DNA of 20,824 nucleotides from a virus, in the IMG/VR virus record IMGVR_UViG_3300032224_001944, positions 1 to 20,824 of that record; one strand, given 5' to 3'. Below the pieces are notes generated by a model that did no database searches, had not been told where the DNA came from, and worked only from the letters and a program-made list of their open reading frames with translations. Position numbers and translations under genes: made by a program. Below, piece after piece: positions 1-7,604 of this stretch. Position 1 is the first letter of the stretch. Every line of letters begins with the position of its first letter.

Positions 1-14
1 AGGATCTTATTCAT
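1..14 (-). CDS. start of a further minus-strand gene, cut by window edge
   Basis: Reading leftward, an ATG at 14-12 begins M-N-K-I and runs off the window. It is preceded by AAGGA with 7 bases of spacing, a good Shine-Dalgarno sequence, and by a possible promoter at 58-86. Only four codons are visible, so the product is unknown. The call rests on the start signal and on the same orientation as the neighbouring genes. Confidence 0.4.
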
Positions 15-57
15 GTAGGTTTCCTTAGGTTAGGTGTGTGAACCAATTTACCTAATA

Positions 58-86
58 ATACTATATCAAAACCGGGACAATGTAAA
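58..86 (-). promoter_or_regulatory. possible sigma70-type promoter for the gene leaving the left edge
   Basis: On the minus strand a TTTACA -35 (81-86) is followed after 17 bases by TAGTAT (58-63). An alternative -10, TATAGT (60-65), has a 15-base spacer. It lies in the 126-base gap between the nuclease stop codon and the start at 14, the largest gap in this part of the window. The gap also holds the perfect palindrome ATTGTTAACAAT (125-136) and a run of six Gs on the minus strand. No clear terminator is present. Confidence 0.35.
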
Positions 87-140
87 CCCCCCAAACGATA
101 TTTTTTTAACAAAAGTGTGTTACAATTGTTAACAATCCAG

Positions 141-830
141 TTACATTTCTGGGCGGCCTTGGAAGATCTGTAGAACTCGGTCTCTATAGGGGGCAATATC
201 CTTCACAAACACCTGAGGTTCTGCCCCATCGACGGCTATGACGATGGCAAACTGTTTTACCGCCAGACCCGTCCGCTCTTCCATCATCATAGCATAGGTT
301 GTGGCCTGGAGGAAGTAGCTCTCGATCCACTTTTCCTCTTTGGGCCGCCTGGAGGTCTTGAAGTCAATAATAGACGGAACCCCGTTCCAGTCGGCTATAC
401 AGTCTGAGCGACCGGCGGCCCTAAGGCCAATGGAATATAAAGGCGCCTCGATGGCATAGATCTTCCCGATGTTGGCATCAAGGATAGGACGGATCTCATT
501 AAAGCTGAAGATATTGGACGGCATTGCATCACGGGCCCATCTGTCCTCATTCAAGAGGTATCGTTCAGCTAGAAGATGGATGGCGGTACCACGAGTAGCG
601 GCTTGTGTAGAAATCCTATTGGCTTCTTCCTCACCAACTCTCTTCCGCCATTCCATCAACCCAGTCTTATCTAGAGCAGAACCCAATACTGTGGTAACCG
701 ACATGGCAAGTGAGCCATCTGGTAGCTTATAGTATCGTTTACCTTCCACCATAATGGCTTCAAGTTGTTCAAACTCATAGAACTGATGCTCAAATACTTT
801 ACGTGATGATGTTGAGCTTTGTTTTAGCAA
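141..830 (-). CDS. PD-(D/E)XK (RecB/Cas4-like) exonuclease
   Basis: Predicted DNA exonuclease of the PD-(D/E)XK superfamily, of the kind common in T4-like marine phages. Visible core: GTAIH near residue 82, E129 (IEAP), GRSD with D143, IDFKT with D156 and K158, and Q175 (QATTYA), the order found in RecB/Cas4-type nucleases. I start it at TTG 830 because AAGGA lies 8 bases upstream; it then overlaps the phoH-like gene by 32 bases. The next internal ATG (752) has a poor ribosome site and would remove the region before the conserved SVTTVLG. There is no CRISPR array or cas gene nearby, so a Cas4 role is not supported. By eye its GC content is about 50%, well above the roughly 30-40% of its neighbours. 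Confidence 0.8.
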   Translation of the reverse strand: MLKQSSTSSRKVFEHQFYEFEQLEAIMVEGKRYYKLPDGSLAMSVTTVLGSALDKTGLMEWRKRVGEEEANRISTQAATRGTAIHLLAERYLLNEDRWARDAMPSNIFSFNEIRPILDANIGKIYAIEAPLYSIGLRAAGRSDCIADWNGVPSIIDFKTSRRPKEEKWIESYFLQATTYAMMMEERTGLAVKQFAIVIAVDGAEPQVFVKDIAPYRDRVLQIFQGRPEM

Positions 831-1545
831 TAATATATTCCTTCACCATTGCCGAGCGAACAATATCATTCTCGGTAAAATCAACGTATTCAAATGCTTT
901 CATTCTATCAAGTATCTTCATAAAGTCAATCAAACCATTTTTCTCATGTTCTTTAGTAAAGTCTGATTGGCGGAAGTCTCCACAGAAAATAATCTTACAG
1001 TTTTTGCCTACACGAGTAATGACTGAGTCAAGCTCGTGAAGTGTCATGTTGGCAATCTCGTCAACCACAATAATGCAATCATTGAGAGTAATACCACGTA
1101 TGAAAGAAGTACTGATGAAATCGACAACATTTTTTTGCTTAAGGTATTCATAAGCGTCCCCTCGTTCAAAAAGTTCTGTGAAGATTGCTTGGTACGGTGC
1201 TTCATAGACTTTGGATTTTTCTTTGTTGTTTCCTGGGAGGAACCCCATATCTCTTGTTGGTACAACAGACCTAACGATGACAAGTTTTTTGTATCTACTG
1301 TTCTCTGATAATATTGTGGCAAGGGACAAGTAGATGGACAAGAACGACTTACCTGTTCCTGCGATTCCGTGGAGGAGGAGGTTTTTGCCTTGACTGTAGT
1401 ACTCAAAAGTTTTCCTTTGATTATCCGTTAATGGTTCAATTTGTTTCAATCGAAAGTTTAACTTTAAATTATTTTCCTCATTTCTTGGATTTTGCTCTAG
1501 AATTCTTCTTTGTTTTCTTGTTAGTCTTTTTGTTATTGCACTCAT
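799..1545 (-). CDS. phoH: PhoH-like P-loop ATPase
   Basis: PhoH-family ATPase, a frequent gene of marine phages; in bacteria the family is linked to the phosphate-starvation regulon and to RNA metabolism, but its phage role is not established. Walker A GIAGTGKS is at residues 60-67 and Walker B IIVVDE at about 158-163; LVIVRSVVP and the downstream FCGD motif are also typical. The N-terminus is rich in Lys and Arg. I choose ATG 1545 because upstream GTG 1554 adds only three residues and has no better ribosome site. It lies 12 bases after the stop of the small FmdB-like gene and overlaps the exonuclease gene at its 3' end, so it is probably co-transcribed with both. Confidence 0.88.
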   Translation of the reverse strand: MSAITKRLTRKQRRILEQNPRNEENNLKLNFRLKQIEPLTDNQRKTFEYYSQGKNLLLHGIAGTGKSFLSIYLSLATILSENSRYKKLVIVRSVVPTRDMGFLPGNNKEKSKVYEAPYQAIFTELFERGDAYEYLKQKNVVDFISTSFIRGITLNDCIIVVDEIANMTLHELDSVITRVGKNCKIIFCGDFRQSDFTKEHEKNGLIDFMKILDRMKAFEYVDFTENDIVRSAMVKEYIIAKTKLNIIT

Positions 1546-1557
1546 TAAAATCACTTT

Positions 1558-1800
1558 TTAAAAAGTGTTAACGGTGCTTTTACTGATACCTTTGGAATGA
1601 TGCTTTTTGATATTCTTTAGAAGATCACGGAATCCTGCATCAGGCTTTTTCAAACCTCTTCCAGAATGTATAGTAGGTGCTCCGTTAACTAACTGGTTGA
1701 TGTTAGGGTTATCATTTAGATACTGATCAAGAGCTGAAATACTCATAAACTCTTCAAACTCTTCACCAGTACTTGTATTTAGGAAGCGATATGTCGGCAT
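1558..1800 (-). CDS. FmdB-like small protein without zinc-ribbon cysteines
   Basis: An 80-residue protein starting MPTYRFLNTSTGEEFEEFMS, the opening of FmdB-type zinc-ribbon proteins. The CxxC pairs that would bind zinc are absent, so it is a degenerate relative or a phage-specific offshoot. The second half, around GLKKPDAGFRDLLKNIKK, is a basic helix that I recognise from hypothetical proteins of T4-like marine phages. It starts at ATG 1800 and ends 12 bases before phoH. Function unknown. Confidence 0.7.
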   Translation of the reverse strand: MPTYRFLNTSTGEEFEEFMSISALDQYLNDNPNINQLVNGAPTIHSGRGLKKPDAGFRDLLKNIKKHHSKGISKSTVNTF

Positions 1801-1816
1801 TTGTTAACTTTCTTGT

Positions 1817-2038
1817 TTATCGTTCGTATTGATTGTCCCATTCATCAGTCCAGATATCATCTTCAATATCCAGAGGATCTAAACCTTCTTCAGCTGTAAG
1901 AGCATCCACATCAAGTGTTTTTAATGCTCGGTCAAAGCGTTTTTCTTTGCGTTTGTCTTTAATTTTACGGGCATCCATTGCAAAGTTTTCTTCATCAAGA
2001 TAATCACGGTCCTCGATGTTATAACGACGCTTCTTCAT
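1817..2038 (-). CDS. small charged phage protein
   Basis: A 73-residue hypothetical protein. The N-terminus is basic (MKKRRYNIEDRD), the middle has KDKRKEKR, and the C-terminal third is strongly acidic (DPLDIEDDIWTDEWDNQYE). No domain or membrane segment is visible. I use ATG 2038: it follows the stop of the DUF6433-type gene (2040-2042) by one base, whereas the longer reading would lie inside that gene. Small proteins with this basic-to-acidic layout occur in T4-like phages. Function unknown. Confidence 0.6.
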   Translation of the reverse strand: MKKRRYNIEDRDYLDEENFAMDARKIKDKRKEKRFDRALKTLDVDALTAEEGLDPLDIEDDIWTDEWDNQYER

Positions 2039-2039
2039 A

Positions 2040-2471
2040 TTACTTTTTAGTCTCCTGGGCTGGAAATAGTTCTGGAAATGCTTCGCGAACAATGTCTTCT
2101 GTAATACCTTTAAAAGGTAACTTCTTATCTTTAATTGCAAGAATCAATTCAGCATCTTTTGGTGCCAACGACTCAAGGAATTCAACAAACATTGTCTCAC
2201 GCTTAAGTGGCTTGAGATTATGGCCACTATTTTCAACAAAATAAATCAACTTACGTGAGTCTCTAATCAATACATTTTCTTGATCAACAAGATCGTTTAC
2301 TTTGTAAGGAGGAATACCTTCAGGCAACAACCATTTAATACGTGGATCAAATGCACCCTGAAGAACAGTGCGCACAGGAAACGTATTATTGTTTCTCAAT
2401 GCGTTGACTTTTTCCTCACGCTTCTTTAACTTACTTACTTTATCAAGAAATTCTGCTACACCAATAATCAT
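2040..2471 (-). CDS. DUF6433-type conserved phage protein
   Basis: A 143-residue soluble protein that I recognise as a conserved hypothetical of T4-like phages (DUF6433 type). Recognisable segments are LQGAFDPRIKWLLPEGIPPY near residues 38-57, then RKLIYFVENSG, KRETMFVEFLESL and AFPELFP at the C-terminus. It begins directly after the RNase H stop codon (TAA then ATG, no gap) and is followed by the small charged protein after one base, so translation is probably coupled. No biochemical role is established that I know of. Confidence 0.75.
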   Translation of the reverse strand: MIIGVAEFLDKVSKLKKREEKVNALRNNNTFPVRTVLQGAFDPRIKWLLPEGIPPYKVNDLVDQENVLIRDSRKLIYFVENSGHNLKPLKRETMFVEFLESLAPKDAELILAIKDKKLPFKGITEDIVREAFPELFPAQETKK

Positions 2472-3323
2472 TTAAAACTCCGAAATATGTTCCATTAGAT
2501 GTTTAAGTTTGTTGTCAATAAAATAGTTGAACATTTTGTCACGGCCTCTGTCAGTTTGTGCCTCATATGACTCAATAATCTTTGCTCTGATCTCTTGTGG
2601 GATATAGGACAGATCAATCAATTCACGATTACGATAATAATTACGCTTGATGATTTCATCTGTAATATTCTCACCCTGTTCAATAAGTGCATCAATTTTC
2701 TTTTGTGTCAGAGGTCGCTGGCGCTCGCCCGTAACAAAACAATTATCAGAAGAAAGTACGTTAGGAACACCATCGCCCGAGTCTCCTTTTAGAACATGTT
2801 CTTTAAGATATTGTTTTGGGTTGCTATGAGTAATCCACTTCTTACGAACTGGATCATATTGTTTAACATGTGAATGAACATGCAGCTGAATAAAGTCTTT
2901 ATCACCAGAAAGAATGAGAACATCATCATCGGCAAACTGACCATAGTTTTCTGCAAGTGTTGCAATGATATCATCGGCCTCGGCAGATTCAATATCAATA
3001 ACACGGTAAGGGAAATAATCTTTAAGTTCCTGGCGGATCTTATTCAAGCATTCAAAGATAGCTTTCCAATCCAATTCGGATTTTTCTTGACTCTTTTTGC
3101 GGTTTGCTTTGTAATAAGGAAAGAACTTTTTACGCCAGTAATTGGTGTTGTCACATGCAATGACAATTTCACCATATTCGTCAGAGAACTTTTTGCGGTA
3201 GTTTCGAAGAGAATTAAGAACCATGTGACGAACCATGTTCTCTTCAATTTTTGCATTTGTGTGGTTACCAATCTGAACCATAAGATTGGAAAGCATAACC
3301 TGTGACAGATCAACAATAATCAT
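2472..3323 (-). CDS. rnh: T4-type RNase H (5'-3' exonuclease, FEN-1 family)
   Basis: Flap/RNA-primer-removing 5'-3' nuclease of the T4 RNase H/FEN-1 family, acting on lagging-strand intermediates. The acidic metal-binding residues of the family are visible: D5 (IVDLSQ), D58 (ACDNT), D117-D118 (EADD), D141 and D143 (SGDKDF), and D181 and D184 (GDSGDG), followed by the H3TH-like GVPN. At 283 residues it is close to the T4 protein (about 305). It starts 3 bases after the stop of the MGNVIQFPG protein, placing it under the promoter at 3723-3751, and its stop abuts the next ATG. Confidence 0.88.
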   Translation of the reverse strand: MIIVDLSQVMLSNLMVQIGNHTNAKIEENMVRHMVLNSLRNYRKKFSDEYGEIVIACDNTNYWRKKFFPYYKANRKKSQEKSELDWKAIFECLNKIRQELKDYFPYRVIDIESAEADDIIATLAENYGQFADDDVLILSGDKDFIQLHVHSHVKQYDPVRKKWITHSNPKQYLKEHVLKGDSGDGVPNVLSSDNCFVTGERQRPLTQKKIDALIEQGENITDEIIKRNYYRNRELIDLSYIPQEIRAKIIESYEAQTDRGRDKMFNYFIDNKLKHLMEHISEF

Positions 3324-3326
3324 AAT

Positions 3327-3716
3327 TTATTCAGCCAAGAAAGGCTGATCCTCTTCATAGTCCTCGAGATTGAGATCTAAATGTTTGGTAACAGAAATAG
3401 TTCCGTCTTCACCTTCGATGAAGAAAGACTGGGATATTTCTTGGATCGGGTGTTTAATCTCATAGTACTTGCACAGTATGGATCGGATTGATTCTACTAT
3501 CATAGCACTGTCTTTAAGATTTTCATTGTCGCTCTCTTCTTCAGGAACTACATCAAACCCAGCCAATGAGATATCATTAAACAGTTTAGGAATAAGTATC
3601 TGTAGAGTTTCATGAATGTGGTTAAACTTTACCGTACTCATGTCTGTTGCTATCTTTTCCTTCTGGATCACAGAAGGATTTTTGTTAATACCAGGAAATT
3701 GAATTACGTTGCCCAT
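3327..3716 (-). CDS. conserved phage protein of unknown function (MGNVIQFPG)
   Basis: A 129-residue hypothetical protein starting MGNVIQFPG, an opening shared by uncharacterised proteins of marine T4-like phages. The middle (SAMIVESIRSILCKYYEIKHP) looks helical and the C-terminus is acidic (LNLEDYEEDQPFLAE). It is the first gene of the rnh operon. The ATG at 3716 sits six bases after the -10 box of a near-consensus promoter, which leaves no room for a Shine-Dalgarno sequence and implies a leaderless mRNA if that promoter is used. A downstream ATG (3641, MSTVKFNH) is the alternative start, but it would drop the recognisable N-terminus. Confidence 0.65.
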   Translation of the reverse strand: MGNVIQFPGINKNPSVIQKEKIATDMSTVKFNHIHETLQILIPKLFNDISLAGFDVVPEEESDNENLKDSAMIVESIRSILCKYYEIKHPIQEISQSFFIEGEDGTISVTKHLDLNLEDYEEDQPFLAE

Positions 3717-3722
3717 TCGTTA

Positions 3723-3751
3723 ATAATACCTTACGACACGTGAAATGTCAA
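3723..3751 (-). promoter_or_regulatory. near-consensus sigma70 promoter for the rnh operon
   Basis: On the minus strand TTGACA (3746-3751, perfect -35) is followed by a 17-base spacer and TATTAT (3723-3728, 5 of 6). It lies in the 44-base gap between the rnh operon and the GHMP kinase gene. The expected transcription start, about 7 bases downstream of the -10, falls on or next to the A of the ATG at 3716. This suggests early expression by host RNA polymerase. Confidence 0.75.
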
Positions 3752-3760
3752 CCATATTTA

Positions 3761-4753
3761 TTAGCAATTAGTTGCTATGCGACTACCATATTCCGTAAAC
3801 CGGAAATCGTATACCTTGCACTCGGTTCCGTCGGTAATTATGTCAATAACACGTTGGCGGTTTGCCGGATTTACATAGAATAGGAAAAACCCACCACCAC
3901 CGGCACCCAATAGCTTTCCACCAAAAGCACCGGCTTCTAGGGCTCTATTATAGATACCATCAAAATATTCATTGGTGATAGAAGTTTCAACGGCTTTCTT
4001 ATCCATCCAAGCATCATGTAAAAGAGTACCGAAATCATCAAGCTTACCTTCCTTGAGATATCTAGCACCAACATATGCTTTGTCACGTGATGCTTTAACA
4101 AGATTAAACTTGGTTTCATCACTCATTGCAGCCGATTGTTTTTGTAGAATAGAATTGGCATTACGACCACGACCGGAATAAACAAGAAGCAACCGTTCTT
4201 CAAACTTACACCATGTTTCACGGTTATACGTCATTGGTTTAATGTCAACGGAATCATCTTTATGGAATTCAAAAAGATTCATTCCACCATAAGCTGATGC
4301 ATATTGATCTTGCTTGCCAACAGGATACTTACACAACTCACGTTCAATCATATAAGCAGTTTGGGCAAGATATTCTCTGCTTACCAATGAACTATGTACA
4401 TCTGGATTGGCCAATGCATTCACAAGACCAAGTGTGAATGCTGATGATGATCCAAGACCAGAACCTTTAGCAAGGATATCAGCAATTGAAGCAATTGTAA
4501 CTTCTTTTTCAACACCAAAGTGCTTTAATGATTCCTTGGTAATTGTATGTTGCATTTGCTCCACATCTGGAAATTCTTCAATGGTATCATACATAATTTT
4601 AATACCCAGATGTGGAGTCTTATGTACCATCACGTAAATGTATTTGTCAATAGTGACGGAAAGAGCAGCACCTTTTTCTTTTTTATAAAAAGTAGGCATA
4701 TCACTGCCGCCACTAAAGAAACTAATACGAAGTGGTGTTTTTGAAAGGATCAT
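3761..4753 (-). CDS. hddA: GHMP kinase, D-glycero-D-manno-heptose 7-phosphate kinase type (HddA-like)
   Basis: GHMP-superfamily sugar kinase, most like HddA, which phosphorylates D-glycero-alpha-D-manno-heptose 7-phosphate at C1. The N-terminus (MILSKTPLRISFFSGGSD) is typical of the family. The ATP-binding motif GSGLGSSSA is at residues 97-105, and the C-terminal glycine-rich motif GGKLLGAGGGGF at about 278-289. Length 330 is normal. It is the last gene of the heptose operon and overlaps the glycosyltransferase stop by ATGA (4750-4753), so its translation is coupled. An L-fucose-type kinase is the main alternative; gmhA and gmhB next door make heptose much more likely. Confidence 0.85.
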   Translation of the reverse strand: MILSKTPLRISFFSGGSDMPTFYKKEKGAALSVTIDKYIYVMVHKTPHLGIKIMYDTIEEFPDVEQMQHTITKESLKHFGVEKEVTIASIADILAKGSGLGSSSAFTLGLVNALANPDVHSSLVSREYLAQTAYMIERELCKYPVGKQDQYASAYGGMNLFEFHKDDSVDIKPMTYNRETWCKFEERLLLVYSGRGRNANSILQKQSAAMSDETKFNLVKASRDKAYVGARYLKEGKLDDFGTLLHDAWMDKKAVETSITNEYFDGIYNRALEAGAFGGKLLGAGGGGFFLFYVNPANRQRVIDIITDGTECKVYDFRFTEYGSRIATNC

Positions 4754-5766
4754 TGGTTTGTAATTGTCCTATAAACAAACTGCTGTCTGGGAAAGTCACG
4801 GGATTCAATAGTAGGATTCTTAAAGATAAGATCCTTAAGCATTACTTCCCACTGACCTTTGATTCGCTCGATGTTGTAACGACTATCAACAAACACCTTA
4901 TTAAACTTTACCATTGGCATATGGTTCTTTTCTCTGACAAAGCTAATGGCTGCATTGAGATGGTTGATAAAGATATTTGCGTGATGTGAAATATCATCCC
5001 AATCACCATGATACATCATATTCAAACCACCTGATGTTTCAGAAAGAGCACCAGCATTTGGGTGAACACAGACAAGACCTGCAGACATTGCTTCAAGCAT
5101 TGCACGACATGATGTTTCCAACCAAAGTGATGGGTAAGCAAAGATATGTGACTTGTTCAAATGCTCCTTAACAGTTTCATTAGGAACAAAACCATGATAT
5201 GTCATTTGTGGATGATTACGAATCTGTTCATACAGTGGTTCATATTGCTCATCCATTTTGTCCCAACCATAGATCTTGAAAGAAGAAAATACATCAAGAT
5301 GGATATCTGGATTTGTTTCTGCCAACTTAGCAAAGACTGGAACAAGAAGTTCAAGACCGCGCTGTGGTGTTGATGTATAGACAATACGAATCTTTTCATT
5401 GTCCTTCATCTCATGTACATTCTCAGGTGCTGGTTCAATACCTGACTCAAGAACAATAGACTTTGTATTGTAACCCAAACCATGCATCAACTGATAGCGT
5501 TGATACTGCCAGTTAGAAATGAATACAAACTTATGGAAAGAATCTTGAAACTTCTTATCCTGAAACTTCTTTGACTCTGGATCTTCTGCAAGATCATGTG
5601 CCCAGAATACTCTGAGCTTATCCTTTTGTAGATCACGAGGACGAGAACAAACAATCTGGAAATTATCCAGAAGTTCAGGATCAATTATAGATTGAAGTTT
5701 ACGCTTGGCAATTTCAGTACCACCATTTGCATTAACTGAAACTTCATTTTCTTCAAAACCACTCAT
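4750..5766 (-). CDS. GT-B glycosyltransferase of the heptose operon
   Basis: A 338-residue GT-B-fold (GT4-like) glycosyltransferase. The N-terminal domain has the donor-side loop ANGGTEIAKR near residue 13. The C-terminal domain has IRIVYTSTPQRGLELL near 125-142 and the acidic motif ETSCRAMLEAMSAGL, with its two Glu eight residues apart, as expected for nucleotide-sugar binding in this family. There is no membrane segment or signal peptide. It overlaps the transaldolase gene by ATGA and the kinase gene by ATGA. It presumably transfers the heptose made by the operon; the acceptor (LPS, phage DNA or virion protein) cannot be read from the sequence. It is not of the GT9 type of LPS heptosyltransferases WaaC/WaaF. 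Confidence 0.78.
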   Translation of the reverse strand: MSGFEENEVSVNANGGTEIAKRKLQSIIDPELLDNFQIVCSRPRDLQKDKLRVFWAHDLAEDPESKKFQDKKFQDSFHKFVFISNWQYQRYQLMHGLGYNTKSIVLESGIEPAPENVHEMKDNEKIRIVYTSTPQRGLELLVPVFAKLAETNPDIHLDVFSSFKIYGWDKMDEQYEPLYEQIRNHPQMTYHGFVPNETVKEHLNKSHIFAYPSLWLETSCRAMLEAMSAGLVCVHPNAGALSETSGGLNMMYHGDWDDISHHANIFINHLNAAISFVREKNHMPMVKFNKVFVDSRYNIERIKGQWEVMLKDLIFKNPTIESRDFPRQQFVYRTITNQ

Positions 5767-6494
5767 ATTGCAAACCCCGACTTGAGAGCATCGTTATAAA
5801 ACATTTCACATGTTTCTTTTGAGAATTGTGTAAGATCTTTTCCGAAGCCTTTGACTTTCTTGATAAGATCAGGTGTCATAGTGATAATATCGCAACCGCA
5901 TTCCTGAGCACAGATATAATTATGAGCTTCGCGTGAACTTGCCCAGAGGAATTCTACCTTGTCATCAACTTCTCTAATAGAGTCATAGTATAAAATACCA
6001 CGAGAAATAATATCACGTGGGTTAACACCGACATCGGCAATACGACCAGCAAAGACAGAGATAATGGAAGGAGTTGTTCTGACAAGAGCATCAATAGTCT
6101 CTTCAATCTGACGAACAGTAAAGACGGCAGTTACATTGACCTTGATACCTTCTGAACTCAACTGATTAATAATTGGTGCTGTTGATGTACCGTCTGTATG
6201 CATAACAGGAATCTTTACATAGACAGGATAATTGTATTCTTCACCCCATGAATCAATGAGTCGTGCTTGACGCAGAATATTTACTGGATCATCTGCAAAT
6301 ACTTCAAGACTGAGATTTGTATCTTCGCGCTTGTCTGCCAGAAAGGAAATGACACGCTTAGCAAATTCAGTGTAATTAGTTATACCAGCTGCTCTCATTA
6401 ATGTTGGGTTGGTTGTAAAACCAGAAATGGAAGAATCTCTTGCCGCATTAATGATGCCATCCATATCGGCACCGTCGGCATATAACTTAATCAT
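5763..6494 (-). CDS. tal: transaldolase (short, TalC/FSA-like)
   Basis: Transaldolase-family aldolase, about 243 residues, comparable to the short transaldolases known from cyanophages. It starts MIKLYADGADMD; TTNPTLM is at residues 27-33, the conserved Glu in SLEVFADD near 64, and the Schiff-base lysine K94 in YVKIP. The start is ATG 6494 because GAGGAG lies 10 bases upstream; a TTG 18 bases earlier lacks such a site. It lies between gmhB (8-base overlap) and the glycosyltransferase (ATGA overlap). Transaldolase can form sedoheptulose 7-phosphate from fructose 6-phosphate and erythrose 4-phosphate. That is the substrate of the GmhA encoded two genes upstream, so here it may feed the heptose pathway. 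Confidence 0.85.
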   Translation of the reverse strand: MIKLYADGADMDGIINAARDSSISGFTTNPTLMRAAGITNYTEFAKRVISFLADKREDTNLSLEVFADDPVNILRQARLIDSWGEEYNYPVYVKIPVMHTDGTSTAPIINQLSSEGIKVNVTAVFTVRQIEETIDALVRTTPSIISVFAGRIADVGVNPRDIISRGILYYDSIREVDDKVEFLWASSREAHNYICAQECGCDIITMTPDLIKKVKGFGKDLTQFSKETCEMFYNDALKSGFAI

Positions 6495-7023
6495 CTTTAT
6501 GTAGCTCCTCAATAAGACAGGCAGCTTCTAATACACTGCCAACAATGTAATCAGGATGTATGTTATTGTATTTTTCTTGGGGTTTGTAGTTCTTACCAAT
6601 ATATATGGTATTTAATTTTGATTTGTGACCAGCAACAATGTCTTTCCAAGTGTCACCTATCATATAGCTTATATCTCTATTTATCTTGTTCTTTTTGATC
6701 AATGTTTCAAGCATACCATTATTTGGTTTATACCAAGCTGATCCACGTTCATAAGCAACCAAAGCATCATTCAGTCCTTGGTCCATAAAATATTGCATCA
6801 TTATATTTAAATATCTTTGAGGAAGCAATCCATCATCAACATCTGGTTGATTGGTTACACAATAGGCTTTGTAGCCAAGATCTTTTACTAATTCAATTGC
6901 GGTGGTTGCACCAGGTATTGGTTTGAACTCGTCAAGATTCCAAGGGGCAGTTTTTGTACCATTTGGTCTCTCAACAAGTTCATTTAATACGCCGTCACGA
7001 TCAAAAAATACTGCTTTTACCAC
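6487..7023 (-). CDS. gmhB: HAD phosphatase, heptose 1,7-bisphosphate 7-phosphatase type (GmhB-like)
   Basis: HAD-superfamily phosphatase of the histidinol-phosphatase/GmhB type, 178 residues. Motif I is FFDRDGVLNE with nucleophile D8 and acid/base D10, motif II VTNQ at 56-59, the lysine is in YKPNNGML (K99), and motif IV is MIGDTWKDI with D124 and D128. GmhB removes the C7 phosphate of heptose 1,7-bisphosphate. The Cys/His zinc-binding loop usual before the KP motif is absent (ERGSAWYKP instead). The start is GTG 7023 (a weak ribosome site), overlapping the gmhA stop codon by 7 bases, which suggests coupling. Confidence 0.82.
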   Translation of the reverse strand: MVKAVFFDRDGVLNELVERPNGTKTAPWNLDEFKPIPGATTAIELVKDLGYKAYCVTNQPDVDDGLLPQRYLNIMMQYFMDQGLNDALVAYERGSAWYKPNNGMLETLIKKNKINRDISYMIGDTWKDIVAGHKSKLNTIYIGKNYKPQEKYNNIHPDYIVGSVLEAACLIEELHKDD

Positions 7024-7604
7024 TTTGTCTTATTGATTTGTAGATTGGGATGTGAGATGATACAGTGCCAAATAACGGCTTGAAATGCCTCACTGTGTGG
7101 GGTAATACGTGAAGGTTCTACAGCAGGAACAACAATAACAGTGTCGCAATGCTTAGCAGCATAGCCGTCAGACTTTCCAACAATACAAATCGAGGTGGCA
7201 TCCTTTGCTCTTGCATACTTGATTGCCTTAATAAGTCCTACTGACACATTCCGCTCTTCATCACCGCCGCCGACGGATAGAATGAAGAGGGTGTCTTTGT
7301 AGTTGAATTTAGAGACCCGGAGATATTCTTCAAATACGGTGTTAAATCCTTCATCATTAGTTCTAGCAGTGAGCTCTGGTACGTTATCTGTAGGGCAGTA
7401 AGCTTCAATGCCGCAAAGCTTACGTAGGTCGTTGACCATGTGTGAGGCATTGCCAGCGGACCCACCGACTCCCAATACAAAAACCCTGCCTTCGCTGATA
7501 TCCCTAGTAGTTCTGAGTACACTGACTGCTTCCTCTATTTTGTTGACAAAGACATTCTTTGCAATTTCTACTACTTCATTAAAGTATTGCTCAACAAAAC
7601 TCAT
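7017..7604 (-). CDS. gmhA: sedoheptulose 7-phosphate isomerase (GmhA-like SIS protein)
   Basis: SIS-domain isomerase that would convert sedoheptulose 7-phosphate to D-glycero-D-manno-heptose 7-phosphate. The phosphosugar loop GVGGSAGNASH is at residues 45-55, followed by TARTNDEGFNTVFEEYL. A second SIS segment is FILSVGGGDEERNVS, and the C-terminus SEAFQAVIWHCIISHP...TKW is typical of the GmhA-like subfamily found with HddA. By-eye alignment places Asp59 where E. coli GmhA has its catalytic Glu. The 195-residue length is normal. It starts at ATG 7604, overlapping the nucleotidyltransferase stop by one base (TAATG). Confidence 0.85.
   Translation of the reverse strand: MSFVEQYFNEVVEIAKNVFVNKIEEAVSVLRTTRDISEGRVFVLGVGGSAGNASHMVNDLRKLCGIEAYCPTDNVPELTARTNDEGFNTVFEEYLRVSKFNYKDTLFILSVGGGDEERNVSVGLIKAIKYARAKDATSICIVGKSDGYAAKHCDTVIVVPAVEPSRITPHSEAFQAVIWHCIISHPNLQINKTKW

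Noticed and set aside
125-136. palindrome ATTGTTAACAAT as an operator or terminator
   Set aside because: It is perfect but short and AT-rich, with no loop and no second copy seen, so a specific role is not supported.
141-830. Cas4/CRISPR adaptation nuclease
   Set aside because: Motifs fit the superfamily, but no Cas4-type cysteine cluster, CRISPR array or other cas gene is in the window.
2874-3305. 143-codon plus-strand open frame opposite rnh
   Set aside because: It is the antisense shadow of the RNase H gene, with no ribosome site and no recognisable domain, while the minus-strand frame holds all catalytic residues.
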